The translations under genes and the position numbers were made by a program. This document shows, in pieces, positions 17,353-27,740 of a stretch of DNA of 64,000 bases. The stretch is from Zwartia hollandica (GTDB taxonomy: Bacteria; Pseudomonadota; Gammaproteobacteria; Burkholderiales; Burkholderiaceae_B): assembly GCF_019923725.1 (NCBI RefSeq), contig NZ_JAHXRI010000007.1, forward strand, positions 62,001-126,000, read 5' to 3'. The notes under the pieces are model-generated. The model saw nothing but the letters and a program-made list of their open reading frames with translations, was not told the origin of the DNA and searched no databases. Position 1 is the stretch's first letter; each line of letters begins with the position of its first letter.

Positions 17353-19215
17353 TTAACTGAGGAACCGAGTCCGAATCGAACGTTCGATGCCAGCGGCATC
17401 CAAGCCAACACCCGCCAACAGTGCACCCTGCTCGCCATGATCGATAAAACGGTCCGGAAGACCCAACTGAAGAACAGGGCAAACGACCCCTGCCGCGTTA
17501 AGGGCCTCTGTCACAGCACTTCCCGCCCCGCCCATCAGCGCCCCCTCTTCTAGGGTCACTAAACCTCGATGCTCTGAAACCATCTGCAACACCAAAGCGG
17601 TATCTAGTGGCTTTACAAAACGCATATCAACAACCGTGAGATCTAATTCCTCAGCAACTTTTAGTGCTGCCGGCAGCAAGGTGCCAAAAACTAACACAGC
17701 AAGATCCTTGCCCTGCCGACGCACAATCCCCCGTCCCACGGGGACGGTATCTAAGCCCGCCGAAATAATTGCACCAGCGCCAGAGCCTCTCGGATATCGA
17801 ACGGACGCAGGACCGGGATGCTGATAACAGGTGCTCAGCAGCAGACGGGTTTCGTTTTCATCTGAAGGGGTCGCGACCACCATGTTCGGGATGCAACGCA
17901 GGAAGGCAATATCGTAGTTTCCAGCGTGCGTTGCACCATCAGCCCCCACGAGTCCCGCACGATCTAAGGCAAACGTCACATCGAGATCTTGTAGCGCGAC
18001 ATCGTGTATTAGCTGGTCGTAGCCACGTTGCAGAAACGTTGAGTAAATCGCCACCACCGGCTTTTGTCCCTCACAGGCCAAACCTGCGGCGAAGGTCACC
18101 GCGTGCTGCTCAGCGATACCCACATCAAAATAGCGTTTAGGGAAGCGTTTTTCGAACTCCACCATGCCACTACCTTCGCGCATCGCGGGTGTCACACCGG
18201 TTAGCCTAGGGTCATGCTCGGCCATATCGCATAACCAGGATCCAAATACTTGTGTAAAGGTCGTCTTCGGCGTCGCAGTGGGTTTTTGAATGCCGACTGC
18301 AGGATCAAACTTTCCGGGGCCATGATAGAGCACCGGATCCGCTTCAGCCAGCTTGTAGCCCTGCCCTTTCTTTGTCACTACATGCAAAAATTGCGGTCCC
18401 TTCAGGGCACGCATATTTTGTAATGTCGGGATTAAGGCGTCCAAATCGTGTCCATCGATGGGGCCAACATAGTTAAAGCCCATCTCCTCAAACAAGGTGG
18501 CTGGAGTCACCATCCCTTTGGCGTGTTCTTCAAAGCGGCGCGCCAGCTCGAGCACCGGCGGCACATGTTGCAACACAGCGCGTCCCATGTTTTTAGCAGC
18601 CGCATAAAACTGACCGGACATGAGACGTGCAAAATAGCGATTGAGCGCGCCTACTGGCGGCGAGATCGACATGTCGTTGTCATTCAAAATTACCAGTAAA
18701 TTAATGTCGGGGGTCACACCCGCATTATTCATCGCCTCAAAGGCCATCCCCGCTGACATCGCACCATCTCCGATCACGGCAATGTGCTGACGCGACACAC
18801 CTGCATTACGAGACGCTACGGCCATGCCGAGTGCTGCAGAAATCGATGTGGATGAATGCGCCGTACCAAAAGCGTCGTACTCGGACTCGCTGCGCTTGGG
18901 AAATCCAGAGATTCCACCAAACTGACGCAAGCCGCCCATCTGCTCTTTACGACCCGTCAAAATCTTGTGCGGATAGGACTGATGACCCACATCCCAAATA
19001 ATGCGATCGTGCGGCGTGTCATAAACATAGTGCAACGCGACCGTCAACTCGACCGTTCCGAGATTTGAGGAAAGATGCCCCCCAGTCCGCGAAACGGACT
19101 GCAGCACAAATCCACGCAACTCATCGGCTAGTTGTTGAAGGCCACGCCGATCCAACCCTTTTAAGTCAGACGGACGGTGAATTCGATTTAGTAAATCTGT
19201 TGACATAGCGCTCAA
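17353..19215 (-). CDS. dxs: 1-deoxy-D-xylulose-5-phosphate synthase
   Basis: Thiamine-diphosphate enzyme that condenses pyruvate and glyceraldehyde 3-phosphate, the entry step of the MEP isoprenoid pathway. The 620-residue protein has the TPP-binding motif [19 protein letters not shown], the transketolase-like central domain with [16 protein letters not shown] and a C-terminal transketolase domain. It lies 28 bases after ispA on the same strand, so the operon joins the first committed step to prenyl chain elongation. Confidence 0.98.
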   Translation of the reverse strand: MSAMSTDLLNRIHRPSDLKGLDRRGLQQLADELRGFVLQSVSRTGGHLSSNLGTVELTVALHYVYDTPHDRIIWDVGHQSYPHKILTGRKEQMGGLRQFGGISGFPKRSESEYDAFGTAHSSTSISAALGMAVASRNAGVSRQHIAVIGDGAMSAGMAFEAMNNAGVTPDINLLVILNDNDMSISPPVGALNRYFARLMSGQFYAAAKNMGRAVLQHVPPVLELARRFEEHAKGMVTPATLFEEMGFNYVGPIDGHDLDALIPTLQNMRALKGPQFLHVVTKKGQGYKLAEADPVLYHGPGKFDPAVGIQKPTATPKTTFTQVFGSWLCDMAEHDPRLTGVTPAMREGSGMVEFEKRFPKRYFDVGIAEQHAVTFAAGLACEGQKPVVAIYSTFLQRGYDQLIHDVALQDLDVTFALDRAGLVGADGATHAGNYDIAFLRCIPNMVVATPSDENETRLLLSTCYQHPGPASVRYPRGSGAGAIISAGLDTVPVGRGIVRRQGKDLAVLVFGTLLPAALKVAEELDLTVVDMRFVKPLDTALVLQMVSEHRGLVTLEEGALMGGAGSAVTEALNAAGVVCPVLQLGLPDRFIDHGEQGALLAGVGLDAAGIERSIRTRFLS

Positions 19216-19243
19216 TCAGTTTGTTCGTATCGGATCACAATCA

Positions 19244-20158
19244 TTAGTGATCACGCAACACAATAAAGTCTGCTAACCCACCCAATAAGGTGGCCGTACC
19301 GCCTAACGGCAACAGGGCCTGGCGCGCCGTTTGATGCAAAGAGGAGGCAAGCGACTGCGCGCCCTCTAAACCCATCAGGGTCACATAAGTCGGTTTATTT
19401 GCGGCAGCATCTTTGCCTGCGGTTTTACCAAGCTTGGCCGTATCAGTGGTCACATCCAATACATCGTCCACCACTTGAAACGCCAAACCAATCGCGCTCG
19501 CATAGTCGTCTAGACAGCGTTCTTGCGCCGCCTGCGCGCCAGCCACAATCCCCCCAAGCTTTACGCTCGCAGCGAGCAAGGCGCCTGTTTTAAGTAAGTG
19601 CATTTGTTGCAGCTCTTGCTGAGATAAGGTTTTACCCACACTTGCTAAATCAATCGCCTGACCACCGGCCATGCCAAGGCTGCCGGCCGCTTGTGCCAGT
19701 ACTCGCGTTGCCCGCACGACCACGTCCGGGGTCAGGGGCATTTGCGCTAACAAATCAAAGGCAAGCGGTTGTAAGGCGTCTCCTGCCAATAACGCCGTCG
19801 CTTCATCGTATTGCACATGCAGGGTGGGACGTCCCCTGCGCAGCATGTCATCATCCATGCATGGCAAATCATCATGAACCAACGAATAGGCATGCACAAG
19901 TTCGACTGCTGCGGCTGCACGATCCAAGGATTCATTCATATCTCTAGTGACAGCCCCCGGGCGGACACTCGCATACCCGGCCGCATAGACCAACGCGGCA
20001 CGTACCCGCTTGCCCCCACCTAGCACGGCGTAACGCATTGCCTGGTGGAGCCGGGCAGGCACTTGTTCGGCAGAAGGCAGCAAACGCTCAAGCACGAGCT
20101 CAATATGCTGCGCACGCTCGGTGAGCCAATTCGTCAGAGCGCTTTCTGCCACCATCAT
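19244..20158 (-). CDS. ispA: Farnesyl diphosphate synthase
   Basis: Adds isopentenyl diphosphate to dimethylallyl and geranyl diphosphate. The 304-residue protein has the first Asp-rich motif [18 protein letters not shown] and the second [11 protein letters not shown]. The sequence near the first motif fits a short-chain (C10-C15) product. The start overlaps the xseB stop by four bases. Its product is the substrate of HpnD encoded earlier in the window. Confidence 0.96.
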   Translation of the reverse strand: MMVAESALTNWLTERAQHIELVLERLLPSAEQVPARLHQAMRYAVLGGGKRVRAALVYAAGYASVRPGAVTRDMNESLDRAAAAVELVHAYSLVHDDLPCMDDDMLRRGRPTLHVQYDEATALLAGDALQPLAFDLLAQMPLTPDVVVRATRVLAQAAGSLGMAGGQAIDLASVGKTLSQQELQQMHLLKTGALLAASVKLGGIVAGAQAAQERCLDDYASAIGLAFQVVDDVLDVTTDTAKLGKTAGKDAAANKPTYVTLMGLEGAQSLASSLHQTARQALLPLGGTATLLGGLADFIVLRDH

Positions 20159-20442
20159 GACGCTTCGCGATCCAATCCCTCAAAGGGCTTCAGCATCCCA
20201 GACTCAAGCACCTTGACTTGCTGCTCGGCCTGCGCCAAGCGCTCTTGACAGATGCGCGTCAAGGCCACCCCGCGGCGATAAGCCGCCAGGGACTCTTCGA
20301 GGGGTAGCGTGCCCGATTCCATCGATGCCACAAGCTCCTCAAGTTGCAAGAGAGCCGTCTCAAAGTCTTGAGGCAAAGTCGGATCAAGATCCTCGCGATC
20401 AGACACCAGTGGATCGGCCACAGATTTGTTAGCTTTGGGCAA
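20155..20442 (-). CDS. xseB: Exodeoxyribonuclease VII small subunit
   Basis: Small helical subunit of the XseA-XseB nuclease that degrades single-stranded DNA. The 95-residue protein has the family core [35 protein letters not shown]. The N-terminal 25 residues and the C-terminal tail are variable. It is the first gene of xseB-ispA-dxs, a common order in proteobacteria. The large subunit is not in the window. Confidence 0.96.
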   Translation of the reverse strand: MPKANKSVADPLVSDREDLDPTLPQDFETALLQLEELVASMESGTLPLEESLAAYRRGVALTRICQERLAQAEQQVKVLESGMLKPFEGLDREAS

Positions 20443-20629
20443 GCAAAACTCCGTTCAGGGCTGGGTTAAAGACTAACCTGATAATAGGCAAGCTCTCTAT
20501 TGTACGAGAACATCGCGCGCCCAACCCTTGGGGTACAATCGTTTTTTTATGGTGATCGGCCAATCCGATTTTTCTTCGCGCCAGTACGGTGATGTCCGTC
20601 CTGGCATTTTTATCCGTGCGGAGGGAATC

Positions 20630-21796
20630 ATGACCGACATTGGTCGGATGGCGCATTTGGCGCCCGCTCGCACACAGCTAGACGTTAGCGCGTACTTTGA
20701 CCCCGCGCTATTTGCCCGCGAGCAAGCGAGTATTTTTAAACAGTCCTCTACCTATGTTGGGCATCAAAAGAGCGTGCCCAACCGGGGAGACTGGCGTACG
20801 TTGTCCCATGAAAACAATGGGCGGGTACTCGTTCGTGCAGAATCTGGTGTTGAACTCCTGTCAAACGTATGTCGACACCGTCAAGCATTGATGCTTGGTG
20901 GCACAACCGGCAATGTGGGCGGCCACGCAAATACCCATGGCAATCTTATGGGTACTGGCGGCAATATTGTCTGCCCCTTGCATCGCTGGACCTACGATAA
21001 GCAAGGGCACTTACTTGGCGCCCCTCAGTTTGACGACAAGCCTTGCCTGAATCTTGAACGCTTTCCAATTAAAGACTGCCATGGGCTGCTCTTTGAGGGA
21101 CCACGCAATCCCGTCGCGGATATCGGCAAACTGTTTGCCCGTCCAGAGTTCGACTTCTCGGACTATGTACTGGACCACGTCGAAGTTCACCAGTGCAATT
21201 ACAACTGGAAAACCTTTATTGAGGTTTACCTAGAGGACTACCACGTCGCACCCTTCCACCCCGGGCTGGGACATTTTGTGACTTGCGATGACTTATCGTG
21301 GGAATTTACCGACCAATACAGCCTGCAACGTGTGGGAGTGCATCAGGCCTTGTCGAAACCTGGCACGCCCGCCTACAAGGTATGGCATGACAAACTGATG
21401 CAATTCCGGCAGGGTCAGGCCCCTGATTTCGGGGCCGTCTGGGTGACGTATTTTCCAACACACATGATCGAGCTTTATCCACACGTGCTGGTGTTGTCGA
21501 CGCTTTACCCGAAGTCACCCCAAGAAACGGTGAATATTGTCGAGTTCTACTACCCAGAAGAGATCGCCCTCTTTGAGCGAGAGTTCGTAGAGGCGCAGCG
21601 CGAAGCCTACATGGAAACCGCAGTCGAAGACGACGAAATCGCTGAGCGCATGGACGCAGGACGCCTAGCCTTGCTCAAACGAGGCGTCAGTGAAACGGGC
21701 CCCTACCAATCTCCAATGGAGGATGGGATGCAACATTTCCATGAGTGGTATCGCAACACCCTAGGTACAAGCGCCGGGAACTCTTTGCCAGACTGA
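20630..21796 (+). CDS. Rieske aromatic-ring-hydroxylating oxygenase, alpha subunit-like
   Basis: The 388-residue protein from ATG 20630 follows GGAGGGA; a start 102 bases upstream is less likely. The N-terminal Rieske domain has CRH (C81, H83) and CPLH (C115, H118) to bind the 2Fe-2S cluster. The catalytic domain has the iron site EDYHVAPFH (H205, H210). Thirty-one residues separate the two cluster half-motifs instead of the usual 16 or 17; the extra part is Gly/Asn/Thr/His-rich. Substrate unknown. No reductase or ferredoxin gene is adjacent, so it must use partners encoded elsewhere. Confidence 0.85.
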   Translation: MTDIGRMAHLAPARTQLDVSAYFDPALFAREQASIFKQSSTYVGHQKSVPNRGDWRTLSHENNGRVLVRAESGVELLSNVCRHRQALMLGGTTGNVGGHANTHGNLMGTGGNIVCPLHRWTYDKQGHLLGAPQFDDKPCLNLERFPIKDCHGLLFEGPRNPVADIGKLFARPEFDFSDYVLDHVEVHQCNYNWKTFIEVYLEDYHVAPFHPGLGHFVTCDDLSWEFTDQYSLQRVGVHQALSKPGTPAYKVWHDKLMQFRQGQAPDFGAVWVTYFPTHMIELYPHVLVLSTLYPKSPQETVNIVEFYYPEEIALFEREFVEAQREAYMETAVEDDEIAERMDAGRLALLKRGVSETGPYQSPMEDGMQHFHEWYRNTLGTSAGNSLPD

Positions 21797-21895
21797 GCGT
21801 CCAAGCGATATGATCGCGCAACCGATGCGTAGATTTCTGGTCGGTGCGCTTCATAACCCTACCGTCATTGTGCGTTTAACTTTTAATTTGAGATC

Positions 21896-22777
21896 ATGAA
21901 ACGAATCATCCTGTTTTTAGTGACTAACCTCGCTGTCATGCTGGTGCTTAGCGCTACGCTGAGCATTCTGGGCGTTAACCGCTTCATGACCGAGCAGGGC
22001 CTGAACCTCCCGATGCTGCTGATCTTCTCCTTGATCGTCGGCTTTACTGGTTCGTTCATCTCATTGTTGATGAGCAAACCCATGGCGAAATGGAGCACTG
22101 GCGCCCAGATCATCGATCCGCAGGCGCCTGGTGGCCCACGCGAGTCTTGGCTCGTGGACACGGTGCATCAACTCGCCGACCGAGCTGGTATTGGCCGCCC
22201 AGAGGTTGCCATCTACGAGGGTGAGCCAAACGCCTTTGCAACGGGCGCATTCAAAAACGATTCCCTCGTTGCCGTCTCAACGGGCCTGTTGGACAGCATG
22301 ACCGAAGAGGAAATCTCGGCGGTATTGGCACACGAAGTCGCTCACATCGCGAACGGTGATATGGTGACCCTGACGCTTATTCAGGGTGTGGTCAACACCT
22401 TCGTGGTTTTCCTGGCTCGCGTGGTCGGATACTTCGTCGACCGCGTCGTGCTCAAGAACGAGCGCGGGATGGGCATCGGCTACTACGCAACCGTTATTGT
22501 GTGCGAAATCGCCTTCGGTGTCGCTGCGAGCTTAATCGTGGCCTGGTTCTCGCGTCAGCGTGAGTACCGCGCCGACGCTGGCTCAGCGCAATTACTGAGC
22601 TCACGTGAGCCGATGATCCGTGCGCTAGCTCGATTGGGTGGAATCACTCCAGGCGAATTACCAAAAAGCTTTGAGGCGTCGGGCATTACTGGCGGTGGCG
22701 GCTTGGGCGCGATGTTCGCCACACATCCACCCATCAATGCACGGATTCATGCCTTGCAAAACATGCGGGTGTCCTAA
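21896..22777 (+). CDS. htpX: Membrane zinc protease HtpX
   Basis: Inner-membrane metalloprotease of family M48 that acts in quality control of misfolded membrane proteins together with FtsH. The 293-residue protein has two N-terminal membrane segments (about 4-26 and 38-58), the zinc motif HEVAH at 146-150, further membrane segments at about 155-180 and 195-215, and a third ligand glutamate in [13 protein letters not shown]. Length and layout are normal. The gene converges on polA. Confidence 0.97.
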   Translation: MKRIILFLVTNLAVMLVLSATLSILGVNRFMTEQGLNLPMLLIFSLIVGFTGSFISLLMSKPMAKWSTGAQIIDPQAPGGPRESWLVDTVHQLADRAGIGRPEVAIYEGEPNAFATGAFKNDSLVAVSTGLLDSMTEEEISAVLAHEVAHIANGDMVTLTLIQGVVNTFVVFLARVVGYFVDRVVLKNERGMGIGYYATVIVCEIAFGVAASLIVAWFSRQREYRADAGSAQLLSSREPMIRALARLGGITPGELPKSFEASGITGGGGLGAMFATHPPINARIHALQNMRVS

Positions 22778-22799
22778 ACCTTACAGCATCCGGGAAGCA

Positions 22800-22821
22800 G
22801 CGCACTCAATCACTAGTGCGC
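22800..22821. terminator. Hairpin between convergent htpX and polA
   Basis: GCGCACT (22800-22806) and AGTGCGC (22815-22821) pair around an eight-base loop, with further imperfect pairing of the flanking GGGAAGCAG and CTGCTCCC. There is no T-run, and part lies in the last codons of polA. It may slow convergent polymerases, but this is uncertain. Confidence 0.35.
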
Positions 22822-25533
22822 CTGCTCCCAGTTAGGGCCCACGCCCACTTCCGCGACAAGTGGGACCTTCAAGGTCGCTACATCGCACATCAGAGCCGGT
22901 AGTTTCGTCCGAATTTGATCGAGCTCATTTTGCGGGACATCAAGCACGAGTTCATCGTGGACCTGCATCACCATCTTCGTCTGCAAGCCTTCTGCCTTTA
23001 GCCAGTCCTGCACCGCCACCATCGCCAGTTTGATTAAGTCAGCTGCAGTGCCTTGCATCGGCGCATTAATGGCAGCGCGCTCAGCGCCCGCTCGTCTGGC
23101 CCCTGCTGCGTTGATATCGGCTAGCCATAAACGGCGACCAAACACGGTTTCAACATAGCCTTGTGCATGCGCGAGCGTGCGGGTCTCGGCCATGTACTGC
23201 GCAACACCCGGATAGCGCGCGAAGTAGCGATCGATATAAGACTGCGCTGCATCACGCGTGATGCCTAAGTTACTCGCCAAACCAAATGCACCCATGCCGT
23301 AAATCAAGCCAAAATTAATCGCCTTAGCCGCTCGACGTTGATCAGATGACACCTCGGCAAGGTTTACGCCAAAAACTTCAGAGGCCGTCGCGCGATGGAT
23401 ATCTTCCCCGGCCGCAAAAGCCCGCTGTAAATTCGCATCGTTCGATACGTGCGCCATCACGCGCAATTCAATTTGCGAATAGTCCGCAGAAACAATCACA
23501 CCCCCACTCGCGATAAAGGCCTCACGTACGCGGCGACCTGCCTCAGAACGCACAGGAATATTCTGTAAGTTAGGTTCGGATGACGCCAAGCGGCCTGTAA
23601 TCACCGCAGCCTGCGCATAGTGGGTGTGCACCCTACCCGTTGTCGCGTTGACCATACGGGGCAGTTTATCGGTATAGGTCGACTTCAGTTTGGCTAGGCC
23701 GCGGTACTCAAGCAAGACCTGCGGCAAGGGATAGTCTTCAGCCAGCTTGGTTAATACTTCCTCGTCCGTGGAGGGAGCACCCCCAGCAGTCTTGCGCACC
23801 ACCGGCAGCTGCATTCGACCGAAAAGAATCTCACCCAACTGTTTTGGAGAGTTCAAATTAAAGGGCTGACCCGCCAATGTGTAGGCACGCTGCTCGAGCT
23901 CGAGCATCTCTTGCCCAAGCACATGGCTTTGTCGCCCAAGTTCGACTGAGTCGATCTTGACGCCTGTGCGTTCGATTTCAAACAACACTCGCGACACTTT
24001 CATCTCAAGCTGATAAACAAACTCGAGTTTCGGATCATTCTTGACTTGCGGCCGCAACACCTCGTGCAGTCGCAACGTGAAGTCTGCGTCCTCGCAGGCG
24101 TATTGCGTCGCGCGTTCAAGATCAACCTCATCAAAACAGATCTGATGCACACCCTTGCCGCACAACTCCTCGAAGGTGACACCCTTCACGCCTAAATAGC
24201 GTTGACCTAACTCATCTAACCCTACGCCTCGGTGAGATTCCAATACATATGCTTGCAACATGGTGTCATCTGCCACACCCTGAAGGTCAATCCCCTCATT
24301 AGCAAAAATATGCGTGTCATATTTTGCGTGATGCAATAACTTGGTCGATGCGGTGTCCTCCAGCCAAGACTTCATTTTGGCTAGAACTTCATTACGTGGC
24401 AGTTGATCCTGCGCCTGCGTGCCGCGATGCGCCACAGGGATATAGCAAGCTTGCCCGGGAGCCACGCTGAGAGAAATTCCGACCAATCTTGCTTGCATGG
24501 GCTCAAGCGACGTCGTCTCCGTGTCTAACGCAACACACGATGCAGCACGCGCACGATCCAACCAATGTTGTAGCGCATCCCAATCTGTGACCATCTCGTA
24601 CTGCGTTTGTGCAGGGGCCGCTGGCCGAACCGCTTCAGGCGCGACACGTGTGTCACCCGCCGGAACCCGCGACTCCTCGCCAGTTAGCTCTCGCAACCAC
24701 GACCGAAAACCGTAACGCTCGAATAAGGCAATCAAATCGTCACGCTGTGGTGGCTTGGGCGTCAGCACAGCGATTTCGGGCACCTCGGCCACGAGATCAC
24801 AATCCGTTTTGACTGTGAGTAGCTCGCGCGTCAACGGAAATTGACTAATTGCCGCACGTAAATTTTCACCAGCAACACCCTTAATCTCTTGTGCGCGTTC
24901 TACGAGCGCCTCGACCGAGCCATATTCTTCGATCCACTTCGCAGCCGTTTTAGGTCCAACTTTTTGGACACCTGGCACGTTATCGACCGTATCTCCGACA
25001 AGCATGAGGTAGTCAACGATGCGTTCAGGGGAAACCCCAAATTTTTGATAGACAGCAGGCGGGTCTAGCCGTTCGCCTGACATCGTATTGACCAAGGTGA
25101 CATGCGAGGTCACAAGTTGCGCCAAATCCTTATCACCCGTAGAGATCACGGTATGCACATCATGCATCGTTGCCCATTGTGCCAAGGTACCGATCACATC
25201 GTCTGCTTCAACGCCCTGCACACCTAAAACGGCCCAGCCCAAGGCACGAACGGCGGCATGGATGGGCTCAATCTGACTGGCGAGTTCAGTCGGCATGGGT
25301 GGGCGATGCGACTTGTACTCTGGATACAAATCATCCCGGAAGGTCTTGCCCTTGACATCAAAGACACAGGCGGCATAGTCAGCCTTATAGTCTTGGATCA
25401 GTTTGCGCATCATATTGACTACGCCGTATATTGCACCTGTGGGTTCTCCTTGCGCGTTGCGCAAATCGGGCATGGCATGAAACGCCCGATAGAGGTAACT
25501 CGATCCATCCACTAGCAATAAGGTTTTTTTCAT
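22813..25533 (-). CDS. polA: DNA polymerase I
   Basis: Repair and Okazaki-fragment polymerase. The 906-residue protein has an N-terminal 5'-3' exonuclease domain (VDGSSYLYRAFHAMPDL, then GVEADDVIGTLA). The middle 3'-5' exonuclease domain keeps its acidic motif ALDTETTSLE. The polymerase domain has SADYSQIELRVMAHVS and the C-terminal MQVHDELVLDV. All three activities therefore look intact. The start codon at 25533-25531 overlaps the start codon of the divergent LOG-family gene in the tetranucleotide CATG. Confidence 0.98.
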   Translation of the reverse strand: MKKTLLLVDGSSYLYRAFHAMPDLRNAQGEPTGAIYGVVNMMRKLIQDYKADYAACVFDVKGKTFRDDLYPEYKSHRPPMPTELASQIEPIHAAVRALGWAVLGVQGVEADDVIGTLAQWATMHDVHTVISTGDKDLAQLVTSHVTLVNTMSGERLDPPAVYQKFGVSPERIVDYLMLVGDTVDNVPGVQKVGPKTAAKWIEEYGSVEALVERAQEIKGVAGENLRAAISQFPLTRELLTVKTDCDLVAEVPEIAVLTPKPPQRDDLIALFERYGFRSWLRELTGEESRVPAGDTRVAPEAVRPAAPAQTQYEMVTDWDALQHWLDRARAASCVALDTETTSLEPMQARLVGISLSVAPGQACYIPVAHRGTQAQDQLPRNEVLAKMKSWLEDTASTKLLHHAKYDTHIFANEGIDLQGVADDTMLQAYVLESHRGVGLDELGQRYLGVKGVTFEELCGKGVHQICFDEVDLERATQYACEDADFTLRLHEVLRPQVKNDPKLEFVYQLEMKVSRVLFEIERTGVKIDSVELGRQSHVLGQEMLELEQRAYTLAGQPFNLNSPKQLGEILFGRMQLPVVRKTAGGAPSTDEEVLTKLAEDYPLPQVLLEYRGLAKLKSTYTDKLPRMVNATTGRVHTHYAQAAVITGRLASSEPNLQNIPVRSEAGRRVREAFIASGGVIVSADYSQIELRVMAHVSNDANLQRAFAAGEDIHRATASEVFGVNLAEVSSDQRRAAKAINFGLIYGMGAFGLASNLGITRDAAQSYIDRYFARYPGVAQYMAETRTLAHAQGYVETVFGRRLWLADINAAGARRAGAERAAINAPMQGTAADLIKLAMVAVQDWLKAEGLQTKMVMQVHDELVLDVPQNELDQIRTKLPALMCDVATLKVPLVAEVGVGPNWEQAH

Positions 25534-26212
25534 GGGTTACAAAAAAGAATTGGTTTCGCCGATCACTGAGCAGGCAACCCAAATTATGTCAGAGATGGTG
25601 CACGCCGCAGAGACTTTAGCCTCCATCGGGCCCGCAATCAGTATTTTTGGTAGTGCCAGGATTAAGCGTGACTCGCCCTATTTCACCCTGAGCGAGACGA
25701 TAGCCGCACAACTCGCCAAAGCGGGCTTTGCCATTATCGCAGGCGGAGGCCCGGGAATCATGGAAGCCGCCAATAAAGGGGCCTTTGAGGCGGGTGGCGC
25801 AAGCATCGGCTTGCACATCACCTTACCCAAGGAATCTAAGCGTAATGAATTCCTGACAACCAGCTTGGCGTTTCGGCACTTTGTGTCGCGCAAATCAACT
25901 TTTTTCATGCATAGCGCGGGATATGTCGTCCTACCAGGCGGTTTTGGCACGCTTGATGAGTTATTCGAGGCAGTCACGCTGATGCAAACGGGGAAAATCC
26001 CCACCGCGCCGGTGATTTTGGTCGGACAAGCGTTCTGGGGCGGTTTAATGGACTGGATCAAGCAGCAGCTCGAACAAAGTGGGTTGATCAACAATCTGGC
26101 TGGCATGCACTTCTTCATCGAAGATGATCCAGCACGCATTACCGAACATTTCAAAATATTCTTTGCACAGCACCCTGACTTGCTACAGCAACAACCCAAT
26201 AAGCCCGTATAA
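25532..26212 (+). CDS. LOG-family protein (TIGR00730-type nucleotide phosphoribohydrolase)
   Basis: A Rossmann-fold protein of the Lonely Guy family. Characterised members release the base from nucleoside monophosphates such as cytokinin ribotides or AMP. The 226-residue protein has the signature PGGFGTLDE (135-143) and the phosphate loop GGGPGIMEAANKGA (71-84). From ATG 25532 an AAGG lies about eight bases upstream. Internal ATGs at 25586 and 25595 are alternatives. The physiological substrate in bacteria is uncertain. Confidence 0.85.
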   Translation: MGYKKELVSPITEQATQIMSEMVHAAETLASIGPAISIFGSARIKRDSPYFTLSETIAAQLAKAGFAIIAGGGPGIMEAANKGAFEAGGASIGLHITLPKESKRNEFLTTSLAFRHFVSRKSTFFMHSAGYVVLPGGFGTLDELFEAVTLMQTGKIPTAPVILVGQAFWGGLMDWIKQQLEQSGLINNLAGMHFFIEDDPARITEHFKIFFAQHPDLLQQQPNKPV

Positions 26213-26250
26213 ACAGTTTAAGCTTCTTCAATAGATAAATAGGTGACACC

Positions 26251-27735
26251 ATGGATCGTGCCGTTTTTCCAATGAAATTAAATAACCCTGAGCTGCTCCG
26301 CACGCAGTCGTATATCGATGGCAAGTGGGTGGACGCACCGGATGGCGCCGAGTTTGCCGTCGACAACCCAGCCACTGGCAGCAATATTGCTCATGTGAGT
26401 AACTTGGGTGCCAAACAAGCCGAGCAGGCTATTGCAGCGGCAAGCCGGGCCTTCCCTGCATGGCGTGCACGCACGGCCAAAGAGCGCTCGAATATTCTGC
26501 GCAAATGGTTTGATCTGATCATCGCTCATACCGATGATCTCGCTCGCATCATGACGCTGGAGCAAGGCAAGCCCTTCGCTGAAGCCAAGGGCGAGATTGC
26601 CTATGGTGCTTCCTTTGTTGAGTGGTTTGCCGAGCAAGCCAAACGCGTCATGGGCGACACGATTTCTGCTCCACTTGCGACCAATCGCATGTTGGTGCTG
26701 CGTGAGCCGATCGGAGTCTGTGCCGCGATTACACCTTGGAACTTTCCCAATGCAATGATCACACGCAAAGTCGCGCCCGCCATCGCAGCCGGTTGCACGA
26801 TCGTGCTCAAGCCTGCGGAGCAAACTCCGCTTTCTGCATTGGCATTGGCCGTGCTCGCCGAGCAAGCGGGTATTCCGCCGGGCGTGCTAAATATCATCAC
26901 CGCCGACAGTGATAACTCCATCGCGATCGGCAAAGTACTTTGCGCAAGCCCTGTGGTGCGTAAAGTCACTTTCACAGGATCTACCCCCGTGGGACGGATC
27001 CTGATGCAACAAAGTGCCTCAAGCATCAAAAAAATGTCTCTGGAACTTGGCGGACACGCACCCTTCATTGTGTTTGAAGACGCGGATCTCGACGCAGCCA
27101 TCGATGGCGCGATGATTTCAAAATATCGTAACGCTGGCCAAACCTGCGTTTGCACCAATCGCTTTTACGTTCATGCCAACGTGTATGACAGCTTTGTCGA
27201 AAAACTCGCTGCACGTGTATCCGGAACACTCTCCGTCGGAGAAGGCTTTGAAGACAAAGTGACAACAGGCCCGCTAATAGATGACGCCGCAATCGCCAAG
27301 GTCCAAGAGCACGTGACGGACGCGATCGCAAAAGGCGCAAAGGTCGTCACAGGTGGAGCAGCACACAGCCGTGGCGGAAGATTCTATCAACCTACTGTGC
27401 TGGCGAATATCAATGAAGACATGCTGTGCATGCGTGAAGAAACTTTCGGTCCTGTTGCACCGGTTGTTAAATTCACTGACGAAGCCGAAGTTATTCGTTT
27501 AGCGAACAATACCGACTACGGCTTGGCATCGTACTTTTACAGCCGAGACATTGGCAGAATCTTTCGGGTCGCGGAAGCGCTCGAGTACGGCATGGTCGGT
27601 GTAAATACCGGCTTAATCTCAAACGAAATGGCACCCTTCGGCGGCGTCAAGCAATCAGGGCTTGGCCGCGAAGGGTCCGTCTATGGCATGGACGACTTCA
27701 TGGAAATGAAGTACGTCTGCCTAGGCGGGATTTAG
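26251..27735 (+). CDS. gabD: NAD(P)-dependent succinate-semialdehyde dehydrogenase (GabD-like)
   Basis: An aldehyde dehydrogenase that oxidises succinate semialdehyde (or glutarate semialdehyde) to the acid. The 494-residue protein has the catalytic cysteine in AGQTCVCTNR (C299), the general-base glutamate in LELGGHAPF (E265) and the oxyanion asparagine in ITPWNFP. The pair CxC around C299 matches GabD, where it acts as a redox switch. It stands alone behind AGGTGA; no gabT or gabP is adjacent. Confidence 0.9.
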   Translation: MDRAVFPMKLNNPELLRTQSYIDGKWVDAPDGAEFAVDNPATGSNIAHVSNLGAKQAEQAIAAASRAFPAWRARTAKERSNILRKWFDLIIAHTDDLARIMTLEQGKPFAEAKGEIAYGASFVEWFAEQAKRVMGDTISAPLATNRMLVLREPIGVCAAITPWNFPNAMITRKVAPAIAAGCTIVLKPAEQTPLSALALAVLAEQAGIPPGVLNIITADSDNSIAIGKVLCASPVVRKVTFTGSTPVGRILMQQSASSIKKMSLELGGHAPFIVFEDADLDAAIDGAMISKYRNAGQTCVCTNRFYVHANVYDSFVEKLAARVSGTLSVGEGFEDKVTTGPLIDDAAIAKVQEHVTDAIAKGAKVVTGGAAHSRGGRFYQPTVLANINEDMLCMREETFGPVAPVVKFTDEAEVIRLANNTDYGLASYFYSRDIGRIFRVAEALEYGMVGVNTGLISNEMAPFGGVKQSGLGREGSVYGMDDFMEMKYVCLGGI

Positions 27736-27740
27736 ACGCG

